NCBI RefSeq assembly: GCF_029968095.1
Contig: NZ_JASCIR010000036.1
Location: 1-51,003, forward strand
Direction: 5' to 3'
Source: Streptomyces solicavernae
Lineage (GTDB): Bacteria; Actinomycetota; Actinomycetes; Streptomycetales; Streptomycetaceae
Length of the DNA stretch: 51,003 nt
Translations under genes and position numbers: made by a program
Part shown: piece after piece, positions 1 to 7,342 of the stretch
Layout: every line of letters begins with the position of its first letter
Numbering within the stretch: position 1 is the first letter of the stretch
The notes under the pieces: generated by a model
What the model saw: only the letters and a program-made list of their open reading frames with translations
Databases searched by the model: none
What the model was told of the DNA's origin: nothing

Positions 1-1466
1 ACAAGGGCCTCCGAACTCCGCGCCGAAACAAGCCACGGCACCACACCCGACACATTCGACACACCCGCAACCTCGACAGAAGACTCCTCGACCGGAGCCT
101 CCTCAACCGGAACCTCGGCCGGGCCCCCGACCGGAGCCTCCTCGACCACGACATGAGCGTTCGTACCTCCCATGCCCCAGGACGAGACCCCGGCAAGCCG
201 ACGATCGGCTCGCCGCCCGGTGTCCCACTCCTCAAGCTGCTGCTGCACCTGCACCCTGAGTTCGGTGAGCGGGATGTCGGGGTGGGCGCGCTCGAAGTTG
301 AGGCTCGGCGGCAGCTGCCGGTGGGTGAGTGCCAGAAGTGCCTTGAGCAGGCCGACGATGCCCGCCGCGCCTTCCAGGTGCCCGACGTTCGTCTTGGCCG
401 AGCCGACCCGCACCGGCTGGTCGGCGGGGCGTCCGGTGCCGTAGACGGCGCCGACGGCAGCCGCTTCGATCGGGTCACCGACCTTGGTGCCGGTGCCGTG
501 CAGCTCCACGTAGCCGACGTCTGAGGGGTCGATGCCCGCCCGGCGGCAAGCGGCGGCCATCACGGCTTGTTGTGCCTCGCGGTCAGGGGTGGTGAGCGTT
601 GTGGCGTCGCCGGAGTTGTTGACGGCGCTGCCTCGGATGACGCCGCGGATCGGGTCGCCGTCGGCGAGTGCCGCAGCGAGCGGTTTGAGGACGACGAGGC
701 CGCCGCCTTCTCCCCGTACGTAGCCGTTGGCGCGCTCGTCGAACGTGTAGCACCGGCCGTCGGGCGACATGGCGCCGAACTTGCTGGTGCCGATGGTTCC
801 TTCGGGCGCCAGGTTGAGGTTGACACCGCCCGCGAGCGCGATGTCCGACTCGCCACGGCGCAGGCTCTCGCAGGCCAGGTGGACTCCGACGAGGGAGGAG
901 GACTGGCCCGAGTCGACGGTGAGGCTGGGACCGCGCAGGCCCAGGGTGTACGAGACCCGGTTGGCGATCAGGCTGCGCTGGGTGCCGGTGAGGGAGTGCC
1001 GGTCGATGGCGGAGCGACCGCCCTGATGAAGCAGGAGTTCATAGTCGCTGCTGATGGCTCCGACGAAGACTCCGGCCGCGGTGCCGTGCAGGGTGCCGGG
1101 GACGATACGGGCGTTCTCCAGGGCCTCCCAGCTCAGTTCGAGCAGGAGCCGCTGCTGCGGGTCCATGGCGGCTGCTTCCTTCGGTGAGATACCGAAGAAC
1201 TCCGGGTCGAAGTGGCCGACCCGGTCGAGGAAACCGCCCCACTTGGTGCTCATCCGGCCAGGCAGCGACGTGTCCGGGTCGTAGAGGGATTCGGTGTCCC
1301 AACGGTCTTGCGGAGCCTCGGTGATTCCGTTGGCCCCCTCCCGCAGGAGGGTCCAGAACGCGTCGGGGTCCGGTGCCCCGGGAAGCCGACAGGACAGGCC
1401 GATCACCGCGATCGAATCGTCCTCCGCAAGGGCGCCGGTGGCCCTGCTCACCTCAGAATCCATCAT
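1..1466 (-). CDS. Modular type I polyketide synthase, KSQ loading ketosynthase (partial)
   Basis: This is the N-terminal 488 codons of a modular PKS; the rest lies beyond the left edge. The protein starts MMDSEVS, with GGAG seven bases before the first ATG. A complete ketosynthase fold follows (DSIAVIGLSCRLPGA near residue 16, HGTGT, and KTNVGH). It runs into a linker ending PWLVSARSSEAL, the usual entry to an acyltransferase domain. The nucleophile motif reads VDSGQSSSLVG, so the active-site cysteine is glutamine at residue 188. The KSQ family is known to decarboxylate a malonyl or alkylmalonyl unit on the loading ACP and make the starter acyl group. This polypeptide is therefore probably the first of the assembly line (KSQ-AT-ACP, then extension modules). 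It is transcribed divergently from the carboxylase operon that could feed it. Certain as a PKS ketosynthase, very likely KSQ. Confidence 0.95.
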   Translation of the reverse strand, partial: MMDSEVSRATGALAEDDSIAVIGLSCRLPGAPDPDAFWTLLREGANGITEAPQDRWDTESLYDPDTSLPGRMSTKWGGFLDRVGHFDPEFFGISPKEAAAMDPQQRLLLELSWEALENARIVPGTLHGTAAGVFVGAISSDYELLLHQGGRSAIDRHSLTGTQRSLIANRVSYTLGLRGPSLTVDSGQSSSLVGVHLACESLRRGESDIALAGGVNLNLAPEGTIGTSKFGAMSPDGRCYTFDERANGYVRGEGGGLVVLKPLAAALADGDPIRGVIRGSAVNNSGDATTLTTPDREAQQAVMAAACRRAGIDPSDVGYVELHGTGTKVGDPIEAAAVGAVYGTGRPADQPVRVGSAKTNVGHLEGAAGIVGLLKALLALTHRQLPPSLNFERAHPDIPLTELRVQVQQQLEEWDTGRRADRRLAGVSSWGMGGTNAHVVVEEAPVGGPAEVPVEEAPVEESSVEVAGVSNVSGVVPWLVSARSSEAL

Positions 1467-1744
1467 CTCCGGGCTCCGCTCGTACTGCGTATGTGTCGAA
1501 TCGGGGGTTTATCGAAGGGGCTCCCGACGCTAGTAGAGGTGTTTCAACGCCTCACACATTCTTCGGTAATCGGCCGCCCCGCAGGGCCGGGAAGAGCGGT
1601 CGATTACCGTTCAATTGACCTCTGATTAACGGGTGTTGGAACGCCCGTTCCCCGACGATTCTCGATCGCCAGTACGGTCCAGGAAGCAGGTGTTTTCCCG
1701 GCGAACAGCACGCGGGAAACCGCGTCCGAATGGAGCTCCAGGAC
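1467..1744. promoter_or_regulatory. Divergent promoter region between PKS and carboxylase operon
   Basis: This 278-base gap separates two divergent operons and is rich in dyads. A perfect 9-bp inverted repeat, CGGTAATCG at 1564-1572 and CGATTACCG at 1601-1609, has a 28-bp spacer. GGAACG/CGTTCC arms lie at 1638-1651 with a 2-bp centre. TTTCCCG/CGGGAAA arms lie at 1694-1700 and 1713-1719. A near-perfect 18-bp dyad, GAGG...CCTC, lies at 1536-1553. Such a region is the expected target of the pathway regulators encoded to the right (SARP, TetR). I could not assign -10/-35 boxes with confidence. Confidence 0.5.
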
Positions 1745-3316
1745 ATGACAGTCGTGCATGAACGTCCCGAGACCCACGGGCATTCGGCAGAAATGCATGC
1801 CCTCTATGAACAGGCGAGGAACGGCCCGAGTCGTGCAGCTACCGACGCCCAGCATGCCAAGGGAAAGCTGACGGCCCGCGAGCGCATCGACCTCCTCTTC
1901 GACGAGGGCACCTTCAACGAGGTGGAGACACTGCGGCGGCATCGGGCCACCGGCTTCGGACTTGAGGCGAAGCGACCGCACACGGACGGCGTGGTCATCG
2001 GCTGGGGCAAGGTATTCGGCCGGACCGTCTTCGTGTACGCGCACGACTTCCGGATCTTCGGAGGCGCCCTCGGCGAAGCACACGCGGAGAAGATCCACAA
2101 GCTGATGGACCTCGCGGAGGCCGCCGGCGCCCCGGTGGTCGGGCTGTGCGACGGGGCCGGCGCCCGGATCCAGGAGGGCGTCACCGCACTTGCCGGGTAC
2201 GGCGGGATCTTCCAGCGCAACGTACGCAATTCCGGGGTGATTCCGCAGATCAGCGTGGTCCTCGGGCCGTGCGCGGGCGGTGCCGCCTACTCGCCCGCGC
2301 TCACCGACTTCGTGTTCATGGTGCGTGGCACCGCGCAGATGTTCATCACCGGGCCCGATGTGGTGCAGGCGGTCACCGGCGAGGAGATATCGCAGGAGGG
2401 GCTCGGCGGCGCGGACACCCATACCTCTCTGTCCGGGGTTTCCGGATTCGCCTACGACGACGAGGCGAGCTGTTTGGCGGACGTCCGGCACCTGCTGTCC
2501 CTGCTGCCGCAGAACAACCGGGAACAGCCCCCGGCGGAGCAGTGCGACGATCCGGCCGACCGGCGCACCGAGGAACTGGCCGAGCTGGTGCCGGCCGACC
2601 CGAACCGTTCGTACGACATGCGCAAGGTGATCGAGGAGATCGTCGATGACGGCGAGTTCTTCGAGGTGCACGAGAACTGGGCGACGAATGTCGTGTGTGC
2701 GCTGACCCGGCTTGACGGGCAGGTGGTCGGGATCGTCGCCAATCAGCCTGCGGCGCTGGCCGGTGTGCTGGACATTCCGGCGAGTGAAAAGGCTGCACGG
2801 TTCGTCCAGACCTGTGATTCCTTCAACATCCCGCTGGTGACCCTGGTGGATGTTCCCGGGTTTCTTCCGGGGGTCGACCAGGAGCACGGCGGAATCATCC
2901 GGCACGGCGCCAAACTTCTCTACGCGTACTGCAATGCGACGGTGCCTCGTATTCAGCTGATTCTGCGCAAGGCGTACGGGGGCGCGTACATCGTGATGGA
3001 TTCCCGGTCCATCGGCACCGACCTGTCGCTGGCGTGGCCGACGAACGAGATCGCGGTGATGGGCGCGGAGGGTGCGGCGAACGTCATCTTCCGCCGGGAG
3101 ATCGCGGCCTCCGACGATCCGGAGGCCACCAGGGCCGCCCGGATCAAGGAGTACCGCAGCCAGTTGATGCACCCGTACTACGCGGCGGAGCGCGGTCTGG
3201 TCGACGATGTGATCGACCCGGCGGAGACCCGGATTCGGCTGATCAAGGCGCTGGACATGCTGCGCGCGAAGAGTGCGCCGCTGCCGTCGCGCAAGCACGG
3301 GAACCAGCCCCAGTGA
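1745..3316 (+). CDS. Acyl-CoA carboxylase beta subunit (carboxyltransferase)
   Basis: This is the carboxyltransferase beta chain of an actinobacterial acyl-CoA carboxylase. It moves the carboxyl group from biotin to an acyl-CoA to give malonyl- or alkylmalonyl-CoA extender units. The 523-residue length, the GARIQEG and GPCAGGAAYSPAL oxyanion motifs, and DVPGFLPGVDQE and RKAYGGAY in the second half are all family hallmarks. The residue after AYGGAY is Ile (AYGGAYIVM), where propionyl-CoA-specific PccB has Asp. The Asp/Ile switch is established to widen or change acyl selectivity, so acetyl-CoA or longer acyl-CoAs are plausible substrates. The ATG at 1745 has GGAG nine bases upstream; an in-frame ATG at 1730 is less likely. 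The stop overlaps the next gene by GTGA. No biotinylated alpha subunit is nearby, so a shared chromosomal one is presumably used. Confidence 0.93.
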   Translation: MTVVHERPETHGHSAEMHALYEQARNGPSRAATDAQHAKGKLTARERIDLLFDEGTFNEVETLRRHRATGFGLEAKRPHTDGVVIGWGKVFGRTVFVYAHDFRIFGGALGEAHAEKIHKLMDLAEAAGAPVVGLCDGAGARIQEGVTALAGYGGIFQRNVRNSGVIPQISVVLGPCAGGAAYSPALTDFVFMVRGTAQMFITGPDVVQAVTGEEISQEGLGGADTHTSLSGVSGFAYDDEASCLADVRHLLSLLPQNNREQPPAEQCDDPADRRTEELAELVPADPNRSYDMRKVIEEIVDDGEFFEVHENWATNVVCALTRLDGQVVGIVANQPAALAGVLDIPASEKAARFVQTCDSFNIPLVTLVDVPGFLPGVDQEHGGIIRHGAKLLYAYCNATVPRIQLILRKAYGGAYIVMDSRSIGTDLSLAWPTNEIAVMGAEGAANVIFRREIAASDDPEATRAARIKEYRSQLMHPYYAAERGLVDDVIDPAETRIRLIKALDMLRAKSAPLPSRKHGNQPQ

Positions 3317-3579
3317 GCGCGGCCGTCGGCAGCGCGCCTCCCGGCACCGTGGGTGCGGCCATGTTCCGGGTCGACAAGGGCAACCCGGACGCGGTTGAAC
3401 TGGCCGCCGTGGTGGCGGTGTTGTGCGCGCGTGTCGCGGCGCCGGCCGCGGCTGTCGCCGAAGATCCCGCACAAGGGCCGGCCGCCGCGCACTGGCCGCG
3501 GCGCGTGGGCGGCGGCCGGCCCGCAGCGGTGGGGTGGTCGGGTGGATGCCCCGGCGGCGCGTGGCGGCCCGGCCTGTGA
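3313..3579 (+). CDS. Acyl-CoA carboxylase epsilon subunit
   Basis: A small protein of 88 residues whose GTG start overlaps the carboxylase stop (GTGA). Its core FRVDKGNPDAVELAAVV (residues 18-34) matches the short epsilon subunits of actinobacterial acyl-CoA carboxylases, which carry a GNP...EELAALVAVL-type helix. Epsilon subunits are known to bind between the biotin-carrying alpha chain and the beta chain and raise activity. The C-terminal half is Ala/Gly/Pro/Trp-rich and longer than usual, with a late Trp-Pro-Arg. The beta-epsilon order and translational coupling are typical. It is easily missed because of its size and composition. Confidence 0.8.
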   Translation: MSAAVGSAPPGTVGAAMFRVDKGNPDAVELAAVVAVLCARVAAPAAAVAEDPAQGPAAAHWPRRVGGGRPAAVGWSGGCPGGAWRPGL

Positions 3580-3629
3580 CCGGGTCGTGCCCCTCGACAG
3601 GACAGCAGAACAGGAAGGCAGGCGGAGCG

Positions 3630-5207
3630 GTGAGCAAGAACGTATTCGACTACGTCATCGTGGGCGCGGGTTCCGCGGGCTGTGTGCTCGCCGCCCGGCT
3701 CTCCGAGGACCCGGCCGTGCGGGTGGCGGTCGTCGAGGCGGGCGGTCCGGACACGAATCCGGACATCAAGGTCCCGTATTCCTTCTTCAAGCTCATGGGG
3801 ACCGACGACGACTGGGCGTTCCGTTCCACCCCACAGTCAGGAATGGCCGACCGTGAGATGTTCTGGCCGCGCGGCCGGACGCTCGGCGGGTCGTCCTCGG
3901 TCAACGCCCAGATGTGGATACCGGGTCACAGCGAGGACTACGGGCCCTGGGCCGAGGCGACGAAGGGCCTGTGGTCGTGGGAGGCGGTGGAGCCGTACTT
4001 CCGCAAGTCCGAGCGGTGGGCGGGCGATCCGGGGCGAGGCGCGAGCTACGGCACCGAGGGTCCGCTGTGGATTTCCGAGCCCCGTGACCCGGACCCGACG
4101 ACGGAGCGCTTCCTGGACGCCTGTGCCGAGGCCGGCCTGCCGGAGCTGGTTGACGGACTCGGCGGCGCCGACCACACAGGCTGCGCGGTCACTCCGCTGA
4201 ACCAGCTGCGTGGCGAGCGCTGGAGCGCGGCCGACGGCTATCTCCGCCCGGCCCTGGCACGCGACAACCTCACTGTGCTCACCGGCACCCAGGTGCGGCG
4301 CGTCCTGCTGAAGGACGGCCGGGCCACTGGTGTGGAGACCGACCGGGACACGTTGAGCGCCCGGCGGGAGATCGTGCTGAGTGCGGGCACCGTCGGCTCT
4401 CCGCACCTCCTGATGCTGTCCGGCATCGGCGACCCCGAAGAGCTGCGTCGGGCCGGGGTCGCTCCCGTGGCCGCGCTGCCGGGGGTGGGCCGCAACCTCC
4501 AGGACCACCTCACCCTGAACCTGCTCATGGAGGCGACGGTGCCGGTGCCGCTCGCCGACGCGTACACCCCCGCCAACAGGCTGCGTTACGAGCGGGACCG
4601 GCTCGGCCCGCTCACCTCGAACATCGCGGAGGCCGTGGCGTTCTTCCGGGGGGACGGCGGGCCCGGAGCCCCGGACCTGGAGCTGATCTGGGCGCCCATC
4701 CCGTTCACCGACCACGGAACCGCGGTGCGCCAGGGGCTCACCCTCGGCGTGATTCTGCTCCAGCCGCAGAGCAGGGGCCGCATCACCCTCGACGCAGCCG
4801 CCCCCACGGCCGCACCGCTCATCGACCCCGGCTACTTCACCGCCGAGGAGGACCTGCGCGTGTTCCTGTCGGGTCTGCGGTTCGCGGAGCGGCTGTTCAC
4901 TACAAAGGCGCTGGCCCCGCTGGTCAGCGGCCCGATGGCGCCGTGGCCCGGGACGGTCGACGACGCCGGGCTGGCCAGGACGGTGCAGCAGCACGGCGAC
5001 ACGCTCTACCACCCGGTCGGCACGTGCCGGATGGGCGGAGCAGACGACGAGCAGGCCGTTGTCGATCCGTATCTGCGGGTGCACGGGGTGACCGGGCTGC
5101 GTGTCGCCGACGCCTCCGTCATGCCGACGATCACCCGCGGGCACACGCACGCCCCGGCCGTGATGATCGGTGAGCGGGCGGCCGACCTGATCCGAGGCGC
5201 ACGGTGA
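3630..5207 (+). CDS. GMC-family flavin oxidoreductase (choline dehydrogenase-like)
   Basis: An FAD-dependent oxidoreductase of 525 residues in the glucose-methanol-choline family. It oxidises an alcohol to an aldehyde or ketone, here probably on the polyketide scaffold or a precursor. The N-terminal Rossmann motif VIVGAGSAGCVLAARL starts about residue 9. The GMC signatures GRTLGGSSSVNAQMW (near 80) and SAGTVGSPHLLMLSGIG follow, and the C-terminal catalytic stretch is LYHPVGTCRMG. The second active-site position, usually Asn in GNTNAP, is His here (GHTHAPAVMIGERAADLI). That gives a His-His pair more like glucose oxidase. The GTG start follows a purine-rich stretch. It lies 50 bp after the epsilon gene and overlaps the thioesterase gene by GTGA, so it belongs to the same operon. 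Confidence 0.9.
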   Translation: MSKNVFDYVIVGAGSAGCVLAARLSEDPAVRVAVVEAGGPDTNPDIKVPYSFFKLMGTDDDWAFRSTPQSGMADREMFWPRGRTLGGSSSVNAQMWIPGHSEDYGPWAEATKGLWSWEAVEPYFRKSERWAGDPGRGASYGTEGPLWISEPRDPDPTTERFLDACAEAGLPELVDGLGGADHTGCAVTPLNQLRGERWSAADGYLRPALARDNLTVLTGTQVRRVLLKDGRATGVETDRDTLSARREIVLSAGTVGSPHLLMLSGIGDPEELRRAGVAPVAALPGVGRNLQDHLTLNLLMEATVPVPLADAYTPANRLRYERDRLGPLTSNIAEAVAFFRGDGGPGAPDLELIWAPIPFTDHGTAVRQGLTLGVILLQPQSRGRITLDAAAPTAAPLIDPGYFTAEEDLRVFLSGLRFAERLFTTKALAPLVSGPMAPWPGTVDDAGLARTVQQHGDTLYHPVGTCRMGGADDEQAVVDPYLRVHGVTGLRVADASVMPTITRGHTHAPAVMIGERAADLIRGAR

Positions 5208-5989
5208 CGGCTGCCGGGCGGGGTACGGACGCCGCCTGGTTCCGGGAGCTGTCGGCAGGCGGTGCCGCGGGACTGCGGCTCTACTGCTTTCCGCACGCCG
5301 GGGGGTCGGCAGGCGCCTACGGTGGGCTGAGCCGGGCGCTGGCCGGGCGGCGCGGCTCCGGGGGGCGGCGGATCTCGGTGGCGGCGGCGCAGTATCCGGG
5401 TCGCCAAGACCGCTACCGGGAGGCCCCGTTGGAAGACCTCGGCCGGATCGCCGATGTGCTCGCGGCGGAGATCGAGGAACGCGGCGAACAGCCGTACGCG
5501 CTGTTCGGGCACAGTATGGGCGCCGTCATCGCGTACGAGACGGCCCGTAGGCTCCAGCGGTCGGACGCCGGCCCCGAGCGTCTCTTCGTATCGGGGCGCG
5601 GCGCCCCCTCGAAGGGTGCCGCCCCCGGTGACCAACCGGCCGGCGACCAGGCGCTGTTGACGCAGGTGCGCCGACTGGGCGGCACCGGGGGACGGGCTCT
5701 GGCGGACCCCGAACTGATGCGCATGGCCTTGCCGGCACTGCGCGCGGATTACCGTGCGCTGCGCTCGTACGCCTGGGTGCCGGGCGAGGCGCTGCGGTGT
5801 CCGCTCACGGTGCTGATCGGCGACACCGACCCGACGGTGACCACCGAAGCGGTCGCGGCCTGGCGGGAGTTGGCGACGGGGGCGGTCTCGATGCGCATGT
5901 TCCCGGGCGGTCACTTCTATCTCGATGCCTTCACGGAGGAACTGGCGGAGCTGGTGTCCGACGCACTGCCGGAAGCGGCCTGGACGTAG
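5204..5989 (+). CDS. Type II (editing) thioesterase
   Basis: A stand-alone alpha/beta-hydrolase thioesterase of 261 residues, the usual family length. Type II thioesterases remove aberrant or stalled acyl groups from PKS and NRPS carrier proteins. The nucleophile elbow is FGHSMGAV (Ser104), the acid is in GDTDP (Asp209), and the catalytic His is in PGGHFYLD (His237). The N-terminal LYCFPHAGGSAGAY is diagnostic of the family. The GTG start overlaps the GMC stop by four bases, so it is translationally coupled. It is the last gene of the carboxylase operon, and a strong hairpin follows directly. Its presence fits a hybrid PKS/NRPS line extending off the left edge. Confidence 0.95.
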   Translation: MTAAGRGTDAAWFRELSAGGAAGLRLYCFPHAGGSAGAYGGLSRALAGRRGSGGRRISVAAAQYPGRQDRYREAPLEDLGRIADVLAAEIEERGEQPYALFGHSMGAVIAYETARRLQRSDAGPERLFVSGRGAPSKGAAPGDQPAGDQALLTQVRRLGGTGGRALADPELMRMALPALRADYRALRSYAWVPGEALRCPLTVLIGDTDPTVTTEAVAAWRELATGAVSMRMFPGGHFYLDAFTEELAELVSDALPEAAWT

Positions 5990-6021
5990 CCGAACGCGGA
6001 AAAGCACAGCTGAAGACAGTA

Positions 6022-6066
6022 CGTCTCCGGCGGCCTCAGCATTCAGTTGAGGCCGCCGGAGACGTT
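6022..6066 (+). terminator. Rho-independent terminator of the carboxylase-thioesterase operon
   Basis: A perfect 18-bp stem, ACGTCTCCGGCGGCCTCA at 6022-6039 and its exact complement at 6049-6066, has a 9-base loop. TGACTTTT follows. It lies 33 bp after the thioesterase stop. Confidence 0.9.
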
Positions 6067-6144
6067 GACTTTTCCACCCGCGCCCTCCTGCGCGAATTCA
6101 GGCAACGACCCAGTAATTCCCGGTCCTTTCAGGCAGGTTCGCGA

Positions 6145-6181
6145 TTGCGCGGGCGCCCGGGCGCCCCGTAGCGTCTCCCTC
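6145..6181 (+). promoter_or_regulatory. Candidate promoter giving a leaderless sbnA-like transcript
   Basis: TTGCGC (6145-6150) and TAGCGT (6169-6174) are separated by 18 bp, as expected for -35 and -10 boxes. Transcription would then begin about 6181-6182, at the ATG of the next gene. That gene has no visible ribosome binding site, so the mRNA may be leaderless, which is common in Streptomyces. Confidence 0.4.
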
Positions 6182-7231
6182 ATGCAAACAGAAAGGAATT
6201 CGCCGGGCCTCTCCATGCCTGCCGGGGAGACCACTCACCGAAACACCGTCACATCCCCACTCGAATTCAATCCGGACGATGTCTTCGTCGATCTCACCCC
6301 GTCCTTCCAAAGGCCTTTCTTCCTCAAATGCGAGGGCTTCAACTTCGCCGGCTCGGTGAAGGCCAGGGCGGCACTGAGCATGGTCGACGGCGCGGAGGAG
6401 ATGGGCCTGCTGCACCCTGGTTCCACCCTCGTCGAGTCGTCGTCGGGCAGCCTCGGTGTGGCGCTGGCCGCCCTGGCGGCTGAGCGCGGTTACACCTTCG
6501 TCTGTGTGACCGACTCCCGCTGCACCGACCGCCATCTGCGGACCATGAGGTCCTACGGCGCCGAGGTCGTGGTCGTCACGGAGCCCGATCCGGTCGAGGG
6601 CCTGCTCGGCGCACGCATCCGCCGGGTCCGTGAGCTGTGCCGGAGCACTCCGGGGGCCCTGTGGCTCAACCAGTATGCCAATGACGACAATTGGCGCGCC
6701 CACTACCGCAGCACGGGACCCGCCATAGTACGGGCCTTTCCCGAGGTGGACTTCCTGTTCATCGGCGCCGGCACCACCGGTACGCTCACCGGCTGCGCCC
6801 GCTTCTTCAAGGACATCGGGCACCCGGTGCGCATCGTGGCCGTGGACAGCGTCGGCTCGGTGACCTTCGGCGGCCCGGCCGGCACCCGGCACATTCCCGG
6901 CCTCGGGACGGGACGACGCCCGGAAATCGTCGACGAGAGCGTGGTCGACGAGGTGCTGATGGTTCCGGAGCGAGAAGCGGTGCGCATGTGCCGATCGCTT
7001 GCGCGCCGCGGCTATCTGCTCGGCGGTTCGACCGGGACCGTACTGGCCGGGGCCCGGCAGCGGCTGGCCGAGGAGAACCCCGGTGCGCTGGCCCTCGGCA
7101 TCTCACCCGACCTCGGGGAGCGCTACCTCGACTCGGTCTACGACGACGCGTGGGTGCACAGCCGGTTCGGCACCATCACGGACGAAGATCCGCTCTCGCC
7201 CGCCGGGGCAGCGGAGTTCGTGCACGGCTAG
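6182..7231 (+). CDS. sbnA: SbnA-like PLP enzyme for 2,3-diaminopropionate (ACEGA synthase)
   Basis: A PLP-dependent enzyme of the cysteine-synthase fold (349 residues). SbnA enzymes join O-phospho-L-serine and L-glutamate into N-(1-amino-1-carboxy-2-ethyl)-glutamate, the first step to L-2,3-diaminopropionate. The Schiff-base lysine is in GFNFAGSVKARAA (Lys60), the substrate loop is SSSGSLGVALA, and the phosphate loop is GAGTTGTLTG. The C-terminal PDLGERYLDSVY is also found in SbnA homologues. The immediately following SbnB-like gene decides the assignment against plain cysteine synthase. ATG 6182 has no Shine-Dalgarno sequence; a second in-frame ATG lies at 6215. The product is probably an amino-acid building block for the assembly line off the left edge. 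Confidence 0.88.
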   Translation: MQTERNSPGLSMPAGETTHRNTVTSPLEFNPDDVFVDLTPSFQRPFFLKCEGFNFAGSVKARAALSMVDGAEEMGLLHPGSTLVESSSGSLGVALAALAAERGYTFVCVTDSRCTDRHLRTMRSYGAEVVVVTEPDPVEGLLGARIRRVRELCRSTPGALWLNQYANDDNWRAHYRSTGPAIVRAFPEVDFLFIGAGTTGTLTGCARFFKDIGHPVRIVAVDSVGSVTFGGPAGTRHIPGLGTGRRPEIVDESVVDEVLMVPEREAVRMCRSLARRGYLLGGSTGTVLAGARQRLAEENPGALALGISPDLGERYLDSVYDDAWVHSRFGTITDEDPLSPAGAAEFVHG

Positions 7232-7257
7232 GTCGAGCGCGGCCTCGTCCGCCCCGC

Positions 7258-7316
7258 CTCTCCTTCCTTTCCGCGCTCCCCCGTCCCTCTTCCCTCCTCT
7301 TCCCTCCTCTTCCCTT
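7258..7316 (+). other. Polypyrimidine tract between sbnA- and sbnB-like genes
   Basis: This stretch is almost purely C/T on the plus strand, with repeated CCTCTTC blocks. There is no hairpin and no reading frame of note. It may be a purine-loading or Rho-type site between the two genes, or just slipped-strand expansion. Confidence 0.35.
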
Positions 7317-7342
7317 AAGAACCTCGATTTCAGGAGACTCCC

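Noticed and set aside
1604..3637. A 677-codon open frame on the minus strand opposite the carboxylase
   Set aside because: It is an antisense shadow caused by high GC. Its composition is Arg/His-rich without family motifs, and the plus-strand frame encodes a clear carboxyltransferase.
6182..7231. Housekeeping cysteine synthase
   Set aside because: The fold is shared, but the adjacent SbnB-like gene and phosphoglycerate dehydrogenase indicate diaminopropionate synthesis.
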